Below are positions 1 through 12,432 of a stretch of DNA of 52,569 nt, piece after piece; position 1 is the stretch's first letter; every line of letters starts with the position of its first letter. Origin of the DNA: CAYLHB01 sp964383505 (GTDB taxonomy: Bacteria; Patescibacteriota; Minisyncoccia; Phycocordibacterales; UBA12088). The position numbers and the translations under genes were made by a program. The notes under the pieces are model-generated. The model worked only from the letters and a program-made list of their open reading frames with translations. It was not told where the DNA came from and made no database searches. The stretch is taken from the NCBI GenBank assembly GCA_964383505.1, contig CAYLHB010000004.1, positions 1-52,569 on the forward strand, written 5' to 3'.

Positions 1-9
1 TGTTTTCAT

Positions 10-32
10 ACACTCCAGTGTAATGGGAGTGT
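10..32. repeat. Small hairpin, 7-bp arms
   Basis: ACACTCC (10-16) and GGAGTGT (26-32) are perfect inverted repeats around a 9-base loop. No T-run follows, so it is not a clear terminator. It may be the 3' end of a feature that lies left of the window. Confidence 0.4.
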
Positions 33-118
33 CCTAGTTCAAAAGTACCTGAAAGAGCAATGCGTGAAACGAGTGATGGGTTTGCAGTCCGCTCCAGATT
101 ACTTTCAAGGAGAGTGTC

Positions 119-349
119 TTGATTAGCAATCATGAACGACTGCTAGAAGACCCGAACACTAAAACCTTTCTTGTGTTTGCTCAGCGTAACTTTTATGGTC
201 AGGCCATAAAAGTTCATGTTGGTAGTGTGATATCAATTAAATTCATACCGTTCGGCAGTAATCCTGAAGATGCCTCAACTATCAGGATTAATGTCGGATG
301 CAGGGGTGGTCCACGGGGGCTAGCTATGGGGTGCGATAGAACAGCATGA
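119..349 (+). CDS. Hypothetical small protein (76 aa)
   Basis: An open frame with a TTG start preceded by AAGGAGAG (107-114), which is one of the few good Shine-Dalgarno sites in this window. I recognise no family. There is no membrane segment or signal peptide, and the C-terminal part is rich in Gly and Arg. The reading frame contains an 11-bp-arm inverted repeat (188-214), which is unusual for coding sequence, and base composition is more AT-rich than in the following genes. It could be a real small protein, a remnant of a mobile element or chance; the Shine-Dalgarno site is the only positive argument. Confidence 0.3.
   Translation: MISNHERLLEDPNTKTFLVFAQRNFYGQAIKVHVGSVISIKFIPFGSNPEDASTIRINVGCRGGPRGLAMGCDRTA
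188..214. repeat. Inverted repeat, 11-bp arms
   Basis: AACTTTTATGG (188-198) and CCATAAAAGTT (204-214) are perfect arms around a 5-base spacer. It lies inside the doubtful small frame at 119-349. It could be a protein-binding site or an RNA hairpin; there is no T-run after it. Confidence 0.55.
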
Positions 350-362
350 GGCTCGTGTGAAA

Positions 363-425
363 TTGTCTCGAGACAACTGTATTTGGTACCAATTTCAAAC
401 ACATAGACCGCCAATAATTATTGGC
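363..425. repeat. Cluster of three perfect palindromes
   Basis: Three spacerless palindromes lie within 63 bases: TTGTCTCGAGACAA (363-376), TTGGTACCAA (383-392) and GCCAATAATTATTGGC (410-425). The stretch 350-554 has no convincing gene. The cluster lies just upstream of a promoter-like TATACT (461-466) and of the conjugation-type ATPase gene, so regulator binding is plausible; a transfer or replication role is only a guess. Confidence 0.5.
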
Positions 426-460
426 CGGGGCACACACGTTCTGGCCGTCTTTTCACCACA

Positions 461-466
461 TATACT
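461..466 (+). promoter_or_regulatory. Candidate -10 box upstream of the VirD4/HerA-like ATPase
   Basis: TATACT matches the -10 hexamer used elsewhere in the window. No clear -35 is present. Transcripts would start near 473 and carry a leader of about 80 bases. Confidence 0.35.
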
Positions 467-542
467 TGGAGCTTCACTTAAAACATGGGGGCGCTATCCA
501 CTTATTCGTGCACCACGCACGTGTTGAGGCATGAAAATGCGC

Positions 543-548
543 TACACT
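543..548 (+). promoter_or_regulatory. -10 box for leaderless transcript of the ATPase gene
   Basis: TACACT is followed by exactly six bases and then ATG 555. The context GCGCTACACT also precedes 18106-18111 and 39795-39800. It supports 555 rather than the upstream in-frame ATG at 531 as the start. Confidence 0.5.
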
Positions 549-554
549 GGAGCA

Positions 555-3347
555 ATGCAAGAACCGTTCTACCCCACTCCGGAGCGGGGCGACACCTCTT
601 TTCGTACGCCTGAGGAGGAAATAGAGTACCTGCGCGCGCAGGTGGCGGAGAAAGACCGTCAGCTACGTGTGGCGGGCGAGTTAGCGCCTGTTCACGCTAC
701 TGCATATGAGGTGGTGCGCGCATACCGTTCGGCTCCGCCGGAAATACTTGCGGATGAGTATCGCATGCTCGCAAGCGAGGTAGAGGCGATTGTGCTCGAT
801 TTACCGCCCGAGGAGGACGATCAGACAATGTTGGAGCTCATGGGGGTGGTGAGAGAAAAAGGGATAAAAAACGCGCTTTCCGTAGCGGAGCGAATGGAAA
901 ATTCCCACCTTGAAGATGACTTCCACCGTGCGCTCGTGGCGTACATTCTTAAAGGGTACCCCGCACCCGGACTGAAGGAGCAAACATCCGAGTGGTGCCT
1001 CCTTCACATGACACTCTATGAGGTAACGCTCCCTGAGCCCACCAAACAGGACATGGAGCGTCCCCTCAAAGAACTTGTTTCCTCGATGGAGCAATTCTAC
1101 GCTGGCATGTTCGCGTGCGTGGGGGAGCGCGCCGACGACCAACGACACTTCACTATTGAGCTTGCGGTGTCGGGGGACAAAGAAGACATTGTATTCTACG
1201 TTGCAGTGCCCACGAATAAACGCGATCTGTTTGAAAAGCAGGTGCTCTCGGTGTTTCCGAAAGCTCGAGTCCATGAGGCACGGGGCGACTACAACATTTT
1301 CGGCCACAATAATATAACGATTGGTGCACGAGTGCGACTCGCGTACGACGCGGCGCTTCCGCTTAAAGACTACCGCGAATTCGATCACGACCCACTCTCG
1401 GTTGTTGTGAATGCATTTACCAAGCTTTCGATTGTAGGTGAGGGCGCAGCGCTTCAACTTGTGATAAACCCCGTGGGAGACTCCGTCACAAAGCGCTACC
1501 GTGAGGTCCTGCGCAAGGTGGAAAAAGGTATGAAACTTGAGCGTGCACTCAAAGATACACCCGAAACGTTCGGTGGCGAGGCGGTCAAGTTCTTTAAGGA
1601 GCTCACGGGTATAGGCGAGCAGAAAAAAAAGGACGAGAAAGAAGACCACTCACTGCACGTTGACCAGACACTCGTTGAGGAACTCAAGAAAAAAATCGAG
1701 AGCCCAGTTGCGCTTGTGAACATTCGCATACTCGCTTCCGCGCCCGATGCCCACCGCGCAAAGCTCATGCTTCACGACATCGGTTCAGCATTCAGTCAGT
1801 TCGAAAACACAAAAGGTAATCGGCTCACACTTACTCTCGTTGAGGGGAAAACAGCTTTGGAGTACGCAAAAGACTTCTCCTTTCGGCGATTCACCACGAG
1901 CGATGCGCTCAAACTTTCGCTCCGCGAAATTACCACGTTGCTCCATTTCCCCACCCACAAGATAGGAGCGACACCACAACTCCTTCGTTCTCGCGCCGCG
2001 GTCGCCCCCGCACCCGTAGGTCTTCCCACCAAGGGCACGCTCCTCGGTATTAATGAGTTTCGCGGGCGTGAGGTGCCTGCCTACCTTGCCGACGAGGACA
2101 GGATGCGGCACCTCTACGTCATCGGACAGACCGGTACCGGTAAAACGGTGTTTCTCAAAAACCTCATACTCCAAGACATCGAACGGGGTGCGGGTGTGTG
2201 CTTTATCGATCCGCATGGCTCTGACATCCAAGATGTACTTGCCAACATTCCGGAGCATCGGCTTGACGATGTGGTGTACTTCGATCCTGCGGATACCGAA
2301 CATGTACTCTCGCTCAATATGCTTGAGTATGACCCACGCCACCCGGAGCAAAAAACCTTTGTCGTAAATGAGCTCCTTTCCATTTTCCGCAAGCTCTACG
2401 GCAAGGGTAACCCCGAGGCGATGGGGCCCGCATTCGAGCAGTACTTCAGAAACTCGACACTCCTCGTGATGGAAGACCCAGCGACGGGAAACACGCTTCT
2501 CGACATCTCTCGTGTGTTTGCCGACGCGCGCTATCGCGAGCTCAAGCTCTCGCGGTGTAAGAACCCTGTTGTTATCCAGTTTTGGCGAGACATCGCATCA
2601 AAAACCACAGGTGATCAGGGCCTTGCAAACTACGCTCCCTATATCACCAACAAGTTTGACACCTTCACGTCGGATGAAATCATGCGTCCCATCATCTCCA
2701 TGCAGGAGAGTTCCTTCCGTCTACGTGAGATAATGGACAGTAAGAAAATCCTCTTGGTAAACCTATCCAAGGGTCGCCTCGGAGAGGGCAATGCGCACCT
2801 CCTCGGCTTGGTACTTGTAGGCAAAATACTTATGGCAGCACTCTCACGCGTCGATGCGTCGTTTGAAGAGAGACCTCCCTTCTACCTCTACATTGACGAA
2901 TTTCAGAATGTCACCACTGACTCCATTTCGGCAATTCTTTCAGAAGCGCGTAAGTACCAGCTCTCGCTCAACATTGCGCACCAGTTTCTTGCGCAAATTG
3001 AGGACGAGATTCGTGATGCGGTGTTTGGCAACGTGGGTTCGATGGCTGTCTTCCGAGTGGGGGCGGAAGATGCGGAGGTATTTGAAAAACAGTTTCAACC
3101 AATTTTCGACAGTCAAGACATTATGAATATTGAGAACAGACACTGCTATGTGAAGCTTCTTGCGGGCGGTATACCTCAGCAAGCGTTTTCTATAAAAGTG
3201 CCTCCTCCTCGGCGTGGAAGCCCGGAGCGCGGAACGTATGCTGTAGAACGCTCTCGACAAAAGTACGCGCGACCACGTGTAGATGTGATGAGAGAAATAG
3301 CGGTGCGCTACGGTATGATTGATGTACCTCAGGTTCCAAGTACTTAG
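555..3347 (+). CDS. VirD4/TraG-HerA-like AAA+ ATPase (type IV secretion DNA-binding type)
   Basis: A 930-residue protein with a C-terminal RecA-like motor of the conjugation coupling/HerA superfamily. Walker A is GQTGTGKT (residues 524-531), and Walker B ends in IDE with D781-E782, followed by the FQN and HQF motifs of TraD/VirD4-like ATPases. The first 500 residues are unassigned and include a coiled, charged N-terminus; no convincing membrane helix is seen, unlike classical VirD4. Such proteins pump DNA or move other polymers at the membrane, and related ones are frequent in Patescibacteria near pilus genes. No relaxase or pilus genes are visible here, so a role in DNA uptake, transfer or segregation remains open. 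Start chosen at 555 from the -10 box spacing; 531 is the alternative. Confidence 0.8.
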   Translation: MQEPFYPTPERGDTSFRTPEEEIEYLRAQVAEKDRQLRVAGELAPVHATAYEVVRAYRSAPPEILADEYRMLASEVEAIVLDLPPEEDDQTMLELMGVVREKGIKNALSVAERMENSHLEDDFHRALVAYILKGYPAPGLKEQTSEWCLLHMTLYEVTLPEPTKQDMERPLKELVSSMEQFYAGMFACVGERADDQRHFTIELAVSGDKEDIVFYVAVPTNKRDLFEKQVLSVFPKARVHEARGDYNIFGHNNITIGARVRLAYDAALPLKDYREFDHDPLSVVVNAFTKLSIVGEGAALQLVINPVGDSVTKRYREVLRKVEKGMKLERALKDTPETFGGEAVKFFKELTGIGEQKKKDEKEDHSLHVDQTLVEELKKKIESPVALVNIRILASAPDAHRAKLMLHDIGSAFSQFENTKGNRLTLTLVEGKTALEYAKDFSFRRFTTSDALKLSLREITTLLHFPTHKIGATPQLLRSRAAVAPAPVGLPTKGTLLGINEFRGREVPAYLADEDRMRHLYVIGQTGTGKTVFLKNLILQDIERGAGVCFIDPHGSDIQDVLANIPEHRLDDVVYFDPADTEHVLSLNMLEYDPRHPEQKTFVVNELLSIFRKLYGKGNPEAMGPAFEQYFRNSTLLVMEDPATGNTLLDISRVFADARYRELKLSRCKNPVVIQFWRDIASKTTGDQGLANYAPYITNKFDTFTSDEIMRPIISMQESSFRLREIMDSKKILLVNLSKGRLGEGNAHLLGLVLVGKILMAALSRVDASFEERPPFYLYIDEFQNVTTDSISAILSEARKYQLSLNIAHQFLAQIEDEIRDAVFGNVGSMAVFRVGAEDAEVFEKQFQPIFDSQDIMNIENRHCYVKLLAGGIPQQAFSIKVPPPRRGSPERGTYAVERSRQKYARPRVDVMREIAVRYGMIDVPQVPST

Positions 3348-3682
3348 CCTTTGTGAGCATTTAGCATAAGACTGCGCACACCGCAGATTGTTAGTGATTA
3401 TATACTTGTGACTATGCGTGGTCTTGTTGTGGAGTGTTGATATGGTACAGACGGTACACAAGTTATCCACACAATATCGCTATACACATCTTGACGGGTG
3501 TTGACTTTTCCCCAGTCTTGACTATACTGAGGTAATCTATCTCGGATGCTTGAGTCACGGTTGTACGGGAAGGGGGCACATACAAACGTAAGAGCTGCAT
3601 AGCAATTATTACAAGCCGCACACAGGTCCACGTGTTCTGTGCACTGTCATGTGGTGCGCTGTGCGGGTAATCATTTTTTAGT
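3348..3682 (+). promoter_or_regulatory. rpoB upstream region: promoter, long leader, DnaA-box-like site
   Basis: A 335-base gene-free stretch. The best promoter is TTGACT (3501-3506), a 16-base spacer and TATACT (3523-3528), which gives a leader of about 148 bases before rpoB with several short self-complementary segments. A perfect DnaA-box consensus TTATCCACA lies at 3463-3471. A second TATACT (3401-3406) stands seven bases before ATG 3414, which opens an 8-codon frame ending at 3440, a possible leaderless leader peptide. No Shine-Dalgarno site precedes rpoB. Confidence 0.6.
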
Positions 3683-6600
3683 ATGCCGGAGTCCAACCGT
3701 CCCACGCGCACGTTTTCACGCTACCGCGCGCCCCTCGTGGAGTTGCCAAACCTCGTCGAGCCCCAGCTCACGAGCTTCAAGTGGCTCATCGAAAAGGGTA
3801 TCGATGAGGTATTCAAGGAATTCTCCCCCATTCGCGACTACAGCGAAAAAAAGTTTGACCTCTCGCTCGTACGCTATGAATTTGGCACACCACTCTACAA
3901 CGAGTTCTACGCAAAGGAGAACATGCGTAACTTCGAGGCCCCCCTCAAGGTGTTTGTGAAGCTCAAGAACAAGACGCTCGGTACCGAGAAGGAGCAGGAG
4001 ATCTTCTTGGCGGACTTTCCAATGATGACCGAGCACGGCACCTTCATCATAAACGGCGTCGAGCGCGTCATCGTGCCGCAGCTCGCCCGCTCCTCCGGCA
4101 TATTCTTCACCTCACAGGAACTTAAGGGCAACACATGGTTCGGTGCAAAAATCATCCCCGCACGCGGGGCGTGGATTGAAATTGAGTCCGAGCCAGACGG
4201 TGCGATCTACGTACGCATCGACCGCAAGCGCAAGTTCCCGGTAACTGCCCTCATGCGCGTGCTTGGCGGTGTAGACGACCGCGAGCTCATTAGCCGCCTC
4301 TCACACAATGAGACGACGAAGCTGACCGCGATAAAGACCCTTGAGAAGGACCCAGCAAAAAGCGTCGAGGAGGCATACCTTGAGATATACGGACGCCTGC
4401 GCGACGGCGACATCGCGACCCCCGACAATGCTCGCGAGTTTGTACACTCCATCCTCTCAAGCGACCGCTACGACCTTTCCGAAGTTGGCCGACACCGCTT
4501 CAACCAGCGCTTCGGCCTCCCCTCGACCGCGAAGGATATGGCGGTACGCACCATCACCTTTGAGGACCTTGTCACCATTTTTGCGCATATCGTGTCGCTC
4601 AACACCACACCGGACTCGGTTGCCGACGACATCGACCACCTTGGCTTCCGCCGTGTGCGCTTCGTGGGAGAAATGCTCCAGCAAAAAATCCGCATCGGTG
4701 TCTCACGCATGAAGCGCAACATACAGGACAGAATGAGCACCATCGAGCCCGAGACCTCGACACCGGTTGCGTTCATAAACCCGCGCCCGCTCCAAGCGTC
4801 CATCAAAGAGTTTTTCACCACTAACCAACTCTCACAGTTCATGCAGCAGCAGAACATGCTCACCGAGCTTGAGCACCTCCGTACCCTCTCCGCGCTCGGG
4901 CCGGGCGGGCTGACGCGTGAGCGCGCGGGTTTCGAGGTACGTGACGTGCACCCGAGCCACTACGGCCGTGTTTGCCCCATCCACACTCCGGAGGGACCGA
5001 ACATCGGCCTCATTCTCCACCTCGCGAAGTACAGTATGATCGACCACTACGGCTTCATTCAGACGCCCTACGTGAAGGTGAAAAATGGTGTCGTGACGGG
5101 AGAAATCGTGTACCTTAATGCGCTCGACGAGGAAGGGTGCTACATCGCGCATGCGGCAACACCCATTGACGAGAAGGGGAAGATTCGAGAGGAGCAGGTG
5201 GAGGTACGCTTTAAGGGCGAGCCGGTGCTCGTGAATCGCGACGACGTGAAGTACATGGACGTCGCCACGACCCAGCCGTTCTCGGTTGCAACCTCCATGA
5301 TTCCGTTTTTGGAGAACGACGACGCGAACCGCGCGCTCATGGGAAGCAACATGCAGAAGCAGGGTACACCCTGCATCATCCCCGAGGCGCCACTCGTTGC
5401 AACCGGCATCGAATCGCACGCGGCGCACGACACGGGGAGGCTCGTGCTCGCACGCGAGCCCGGCACCGTCACCCACTGTGACGCGCGCAAGATAGTGGTG
5501 AAAAACGAAAAAGGTAAGGAGCGCACCTACACGCTTCAGACGTTCAGCAGAACAAACGACATGTCCGCGTTCTACCATCGCCCGATTACTTCAGTCGGTG
5601 CGAAGGTGAAAACGGGTGATATCCTTGCGGATACCAACTCGACAGTACACGGCCAGCTCGCGCTCGGCCAAAACGCGCTCGTCGCGTTCATGCCGTGGAG
5701 CGGAGCGAACTACGAGGACGCCATCATTCTCTCCGAGCGCCTTGTGAAGAACGCGAAGTTCACCTCCATTCACATGGAAGAGTTTGAGTGCGTCGTACGC
5801 GACACCAAGCTTGGGCCCGAGGTTACGACCCACGACATCCCCAACGTAGGCGAAGCGAAACTCAAGAACCTCGATGAGGAAGGGGTGGTGCGCATCGGCG
5901 CGGAAGTGGCACCCGGCGACATCCTTGTGGGGAAGGTCACCCCTAAGGGCGAGACTCAACTGACTCCCGAGGAGCGTCTCCTCCGTTCGATTTTTGGCGA
6001 GAAAGCGAAGGATGTGAAGGATACGAGTCTGCGCCTTGAGGGAGGTAAGCGTGGTCGCATCGTGGGCGTAAAGATTTTCTCACGTGAGAAAGGCGACCAG
6101 CTTGAAAGTGGCGTCCTCAAGCGCGTGCACGTGACCGTAGCCCAGTTGCGCAACGTCTCGGTGGGCGACAAGCTCGCGGGCCGGCACGGCAACAAGGGTG
6201 TAATCTCACGCATTCTTCCCGTCGAAGACATGCCGTTCATGGAGGACGGCACCCCGATTGACGTCATCCTGACCCCGCTTGGTGTGCCGAGTCGTATGAA
6301 CCTCGGCCAAATTCTTGAGCTCCACCTCGGGCTCGCGGCCCACACGCTCGGCTACCAGGCCGTCTGCCCGCCGTTTAGCGGTGCGACCGAAGATGAGATA
6401 CGCGCGGAGCTCGTGAAGGCGGGCTACCCGGAAGACGGTAAAATCACCCTCTTCGACGGACGCACTGGTGAGGCATTCGACCAGAAGGTGGCTATTGGCT
6501 ACATGTACATCATGAAGCTCCACCACATGGTTGAGGACAAGATTCACATGCGTTCCATCGGGCCCTACTCGCTCATCACCCAACAACCGCTCGGAGGAAA

Positions 6601-6856
6601 GGCGCAGAATGGAGGCCAGCGATTTGGAGAAATGGAAGTCTGGGCACTCCTCGGCTACGGTGCCGCATACACGCTCCGTGAAATGCTCACCGTGAAGTCG
6701 GACGACATCCAAGGAAGGAGTGCGGCATTTGATGCCATTGTGAAGGGGGGCAAGATAAGCCACATCCACACGCCGGCCGCATTCAACGTACTGCTTCAGC
6801 AACTTCGCGCACTCGGGCTCGATGTTGACCTTATCAAGGGACAAAACGACTGCTAA
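3683..6856 (+). CDS. rpoB: DNA-directed RNA polymerase subunit beta
   Basis: Core catalytic subunit of RNA polymerase. At 1057 residues it is much shorter than the E. coli protein (about 1340), as expected for a form lacking lineage-specific inserts. Clear landmarks are GPGGLTRERAGF, the CPIHTPEGPN segment, KLAGRHGNKGV, and the C-terminal GGKAQNGGQRFGEMEVWAL. The rifampicin pocket is altered relative to E. coli: Q388 replaces D516, Q390 replaces N518 and T401 replaces R529, while H398 (H526) and S403 (S531) are kept. It forms an operon with rpoC 11 bases downstream. The ATG at 3683 has no Shine-Dalgarno site and a long leader, unlike most genes here. Confidence 0.98.
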   Translation: MPESNRPTRTFSRYRAPLVELPNLVEPQLTSFKWLIEKGIDEVFKEFSPIRDYSEKKFDLSLVRYEFGTPLYNEFYAKENMRNFEAPLKVFVKLKNKTLGTEKEQEIFLADFPMMTEHGTFIINGVERVIVPQLARSSGIFFTSQELKGNTWFGAKIIPARGAWIEIESEPDGAIYVRIDRKRKFPVTALMRVLGGVDDRELISRLSHNETTKLTAIKTLEKDPAKSVEEAYLEIYGRLRDGDIATPDNAREFVHSILSSDRYDLSEVGRHRFNQRFGLPSTAKDMAVRTITFEDLVTIFAHIVSLNTTPDSVADDIDHLGFRRVRFVGEMLQQKIRIGVSRMKRNIQDRMSTIEPETSTPVAFINPRPLQASIKEFFTTNQLSQFMQQQNMLTELEHLRTLSALGPGGLTRERAGFEVRDVHPSHYGRVCPIHTPEGPNIGLILHLAKYSMIDHYGFIQTPYVKVKNGVVTGEIVYLNALDEEGCYIAHAATPIDEKGKIREEQVEVRFKGEPVLVNRDDVKYMDVATTQPFSVATSMIPFLENDDANRALMGSNMQKQGTPCIIPEAPLVATGIESHAAHDTGRLVLAREPGTVTHCDARKIVVKNEKGKERTYTLQTFSRTNDMSAFYHRPITSVGAKVKTGDILADTNSTVHGQLALGQNALVAFMPWSGANYEDAIILSERLVKNAKFTSIHMEEFECVVRDTKLGPEVTTHDIPNVGEAKLKNLDEEGVVRIGAEVAPGDILVGKVTPKGETQLTPEERLLRSIFGEKAKDVKDTSLRLEGGKRGRIVGVKIFSREKGDQLESGVLKRVHVTVAQLRNVSVGDKLAGRHGNKGVISRILPVEDMPFMEDGTPIDVILTPLGVPSRMNLGQILELHLGLAAHTLGYQAVCPPFSGATEDEIRAELVKAGYPEDGKITLFDGRTGEAFDQKVAIGYMYIMKLHHMVEDKIHMRSIGPYSLITQQPLGGKAQNGGQRFGEMEVWALLGYGAAYTLREMLTVKSDDIQGRSAAFDAIVKGGKISHIHTPAAFNVLLQQLRALGLDVDLIKGQNDC

Positions 6857-6867
6857 CGCTTCTCACT

Positions 6868-10605
<3,738 letters not shown>

Positions 10606-10638
10606 GGGAAAAAGAAAGACGCAGGCCTTTGGCTCGTG

Positions 10639-10644
10639 TATAGT
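10639..10644 (+). promoter_or_regulatory. -10 box for leaderless enolase transcript
   Basis: TATAGT is followed by six bases (AGGGTC) and ATG 10651. The AGGG could also act as a weak Shine-Dalgarno site in read-through transcripts from rpoC. Confidence 0.5.
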
Positions 10645-10650
10645 AGGGTC

Positions 10651-11949
10651 ATGACGATTGAAGCTATTATCGGGCGGGAGATTCTCGATTCGCGAGGCAA
10701 TCCGACCGTGGAGGCGGATGTGATCCTCGCCGACGGCTCGGTGGGGCGCACATCGGTTCCCTCGGGTGCCTCTACCGGGAGCAACGAGGCGGTGGAATTG
10801 CGCGACGGTGACGAGGCACGATACCTCGGTCTTGGCGTACGGCAAGCGGTCGCGAACATAAATGGGGAGATTCGCGAACGGCTCATGGGAGGGGACAGTG
10901 CACAGCAACGCGAGCTCGACCGTACCCTCATCGAGCTTGATGGTACACCCACAAAGAGTCGCCTTGGCGCAAACGCACTCCTAGCGGTCTCACACGCTTC
11001 CGCGAAGGCCGAAGCACTCTCGCAAGGAGTGCCACTCTTTGCGCATATCCGCTCATTTTCGCGCGCTCCGCTTGATGTCTCATTACCGCTCCCGTACTGT
11101 AACGTCATAAACGGGGGCAGACATGCCGCCGGTTCTACCGATATACAGGAGTTTATGCTCGTGCCGGTGGGTGCACCGACCTACGGCGAGGCGGTGCGCA
11201 TGCTCTCCGAAACATTCCACGTGCTTGGGCGCGTGCTCGCGCGTGCGGGATACCGCACCACTGTGGGCGATGAGGGCGGCTACGCACCGGCGGTCACCTC
11301 GGGCAACCGTGAGGCACTCGACCTCATTCTGCAGGCGATAGACACCGCAGGGTTCAAGCCGGGTCGAGATATCGCCATCGCACTTGATGTCGCTGCGACC
11401 GAGCTTCGCCACGAGCGCGCGTACACGCTTCCAGTTGAAGAAAGAACTTTTTCAAGTGACGATCTCGTCGCATTCTACCAAGAGCTTGTGAACAACTACC
11501 CCATCGTCTCAATTGAGGACGGGCTTGCGGAGGATGATTGGGACGGCTGGGTTCGACTCACTGAAGTGCTCGGGGAACGCGTTCAGCTTGTGGGTGACGA
11601 CCTTTTTGTGACCAACGTGACCTTCCTTGAGGAGGGCATACGAAGAAAAGCGGGAAATGCGATACTTATTAAACCCAACCAGATTGGCACACTCTCCGAA
11701 ACCATTGAGGCGGTGGACACCGCGCACACGGCGGGCTGGCGCGCAATGCTCTCCCACCGCTCCGGCGAGACCGAGGATACCACCATCGCACACCTTGCGG
11801 TGGGGCTCGGCACGGGGCAGATAAAAACCGGCTCGATGAGCAGAACCGATCGTATCGCCAAGTACAACGAGCTTCTGCGTATCGAGGAGCTGTTGGGTAA
11901 CGAAGCGGTGTTTAAGGGGGTGTTTGAGGCGAACCAACCGTCCGCATAA
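10651..11949 (+). CDS. eno: Enolase
   Basis: Interconverts 2-phosphoglycerate and phosphoenolpyruvate in glycolysis. The 432 residues match the usual enolase length. Motifs run in the expected order: LDSRGNPTVE, GASTG, GDEGGYAP, SIEDGLAEDDWDG, the lysine in LIKPNQIGT and SHRSGETEDT. All metal-binding acidic positions appear present. The start is set at ATG 10651 from the -10 spacing; an in-frame GTG at 10636 overlaps the -10 box and is unlikely. It lies 45 bases after rpoC on the same strand, so it may also be read from that operon. Confidence 0.97.
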   Translation: MTIEAIIGREILDSRGNPTVEADVILADGSVGRTSVPSGASTGSNEAVELRDGDEARYLGLGVRQAVANINGEIRERLMGGDSAQQRELDRTLIELDGTPTKSRLGANALLAVSHASAKAEALSQGVPLFAHIRSFSRAPLDVSLPLPYCNVINGGRHAAGSTDIQEFMLVPVGAPTYGEAVRMLSETFHVLGRVLARAGYRTTVGDEGGYAPAVTSGNREALDLILQAIDTAGFKPGRDIAIALDVAATELRHERAYTLPVEERTFSSDDLVAFYQELVNNYPIVSIEDGLAEDDWDGWVRLTEVLGERVQLVGDDLFVTNVTFLEEGIRRKAGNAILIKPNQIGTLSETIEAVDTAHTAGWRAMLSHRSGETEDTTIAHLAVGLGTGQIKTGSMSRTDRIAKYNELLRIEELLGNEAVFKGVFEANQPSA

Positions 11950-11984
11950 GTAGCTATTCTGAAATAGAGTCGTGGGGGCTGGCA

Positions 11985-11990
11985 TACACC
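11985..11990 (+). promoter_or_regulatory. -10-like box before the 143-aa membrane protein
   Basis: TACACC followed by six bases and ATG 11997, the same geometry as the other leaderless genes; the last base departs from consensus. Confidence 0.35.
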
Positions 11991-11996
11991 ACTGGT

Positions 11997-12428
11997 ATGT
12001 TGTTTCGAATCGTACTCTACTTTTTTGTATTTCTGGGATGCATTTTTTTCATGTTCCTTGTGGGGGCGACCTATGTGTGGTTTGTAGACCCGTGGAACAT
12101 TCGCCCACTCCTACAAGGCGCACGCTCCACGACACTCGAGGTGGAGGAATCGGTGGGAGAAAGGGTTGCGACAAGTACTCGTGCTACGGTACAACATGGA
12201 ACCGAGGAGACCGCGCCTATCGACGCGCACCCATCACTTAGCCCCGCGCAGGAAGAAGCGCTTGGCAACATTGGTGTTGATGTAGGTAAACTTCCCACCA
12301 CCATTACCCCCGTGATGGAAGCGTGCTTTACAGAGAAGCTCGGTGCGGCGCGGGTAGCGGAAATTAAGTCCGGTGTCACACCAACCGCGTTTGAGGTTGC
12401 GCAGACACTCCCGTGTGTAGGACAATAG
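11997..12428 (+). CDS. Conserved membrane-anchored protein of unknown function
   Basis: 143 residues with one strongly hydrophobic N-terminal helix (about residues 3-28), then a low-complexity Thr/Glu-rich linker and a compact C-terminal segment of about 60 residues (from about residue 80) with two cysteines. From memory the C-terminal pattern, with EACF followed by EKLG, R-V-A-E-I-K and a terminal Cys, resembles a small family seen in Parcubacteria; no function is known to me. The C-terminal part probably lies outside the membrane. It ends four bases before the glycosidase gene and may be co-transcribed with it. Confidence 0.75.
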   Translation: MLFRIVLYFFVFLGCIFFMFLVGATYVWFVDPWNIRPLLQGARSTTLEVEESVGERVATSTRATVQHGTEETAPIDAHPSLSPAQEEALGNIGVDVGKLPTTITPVMEACFTEKLGAARVAEIKSGVTPTAFEVAQTLPCVGQ

Positions 12429-12432
12429 CTGT

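Noticed and set aside
3463..3471. DnaA box as evidence for a replication origin
   Set aside because: Only one perfect box, no AT-rich unwinding region and no dnaA or dnaN nearby.
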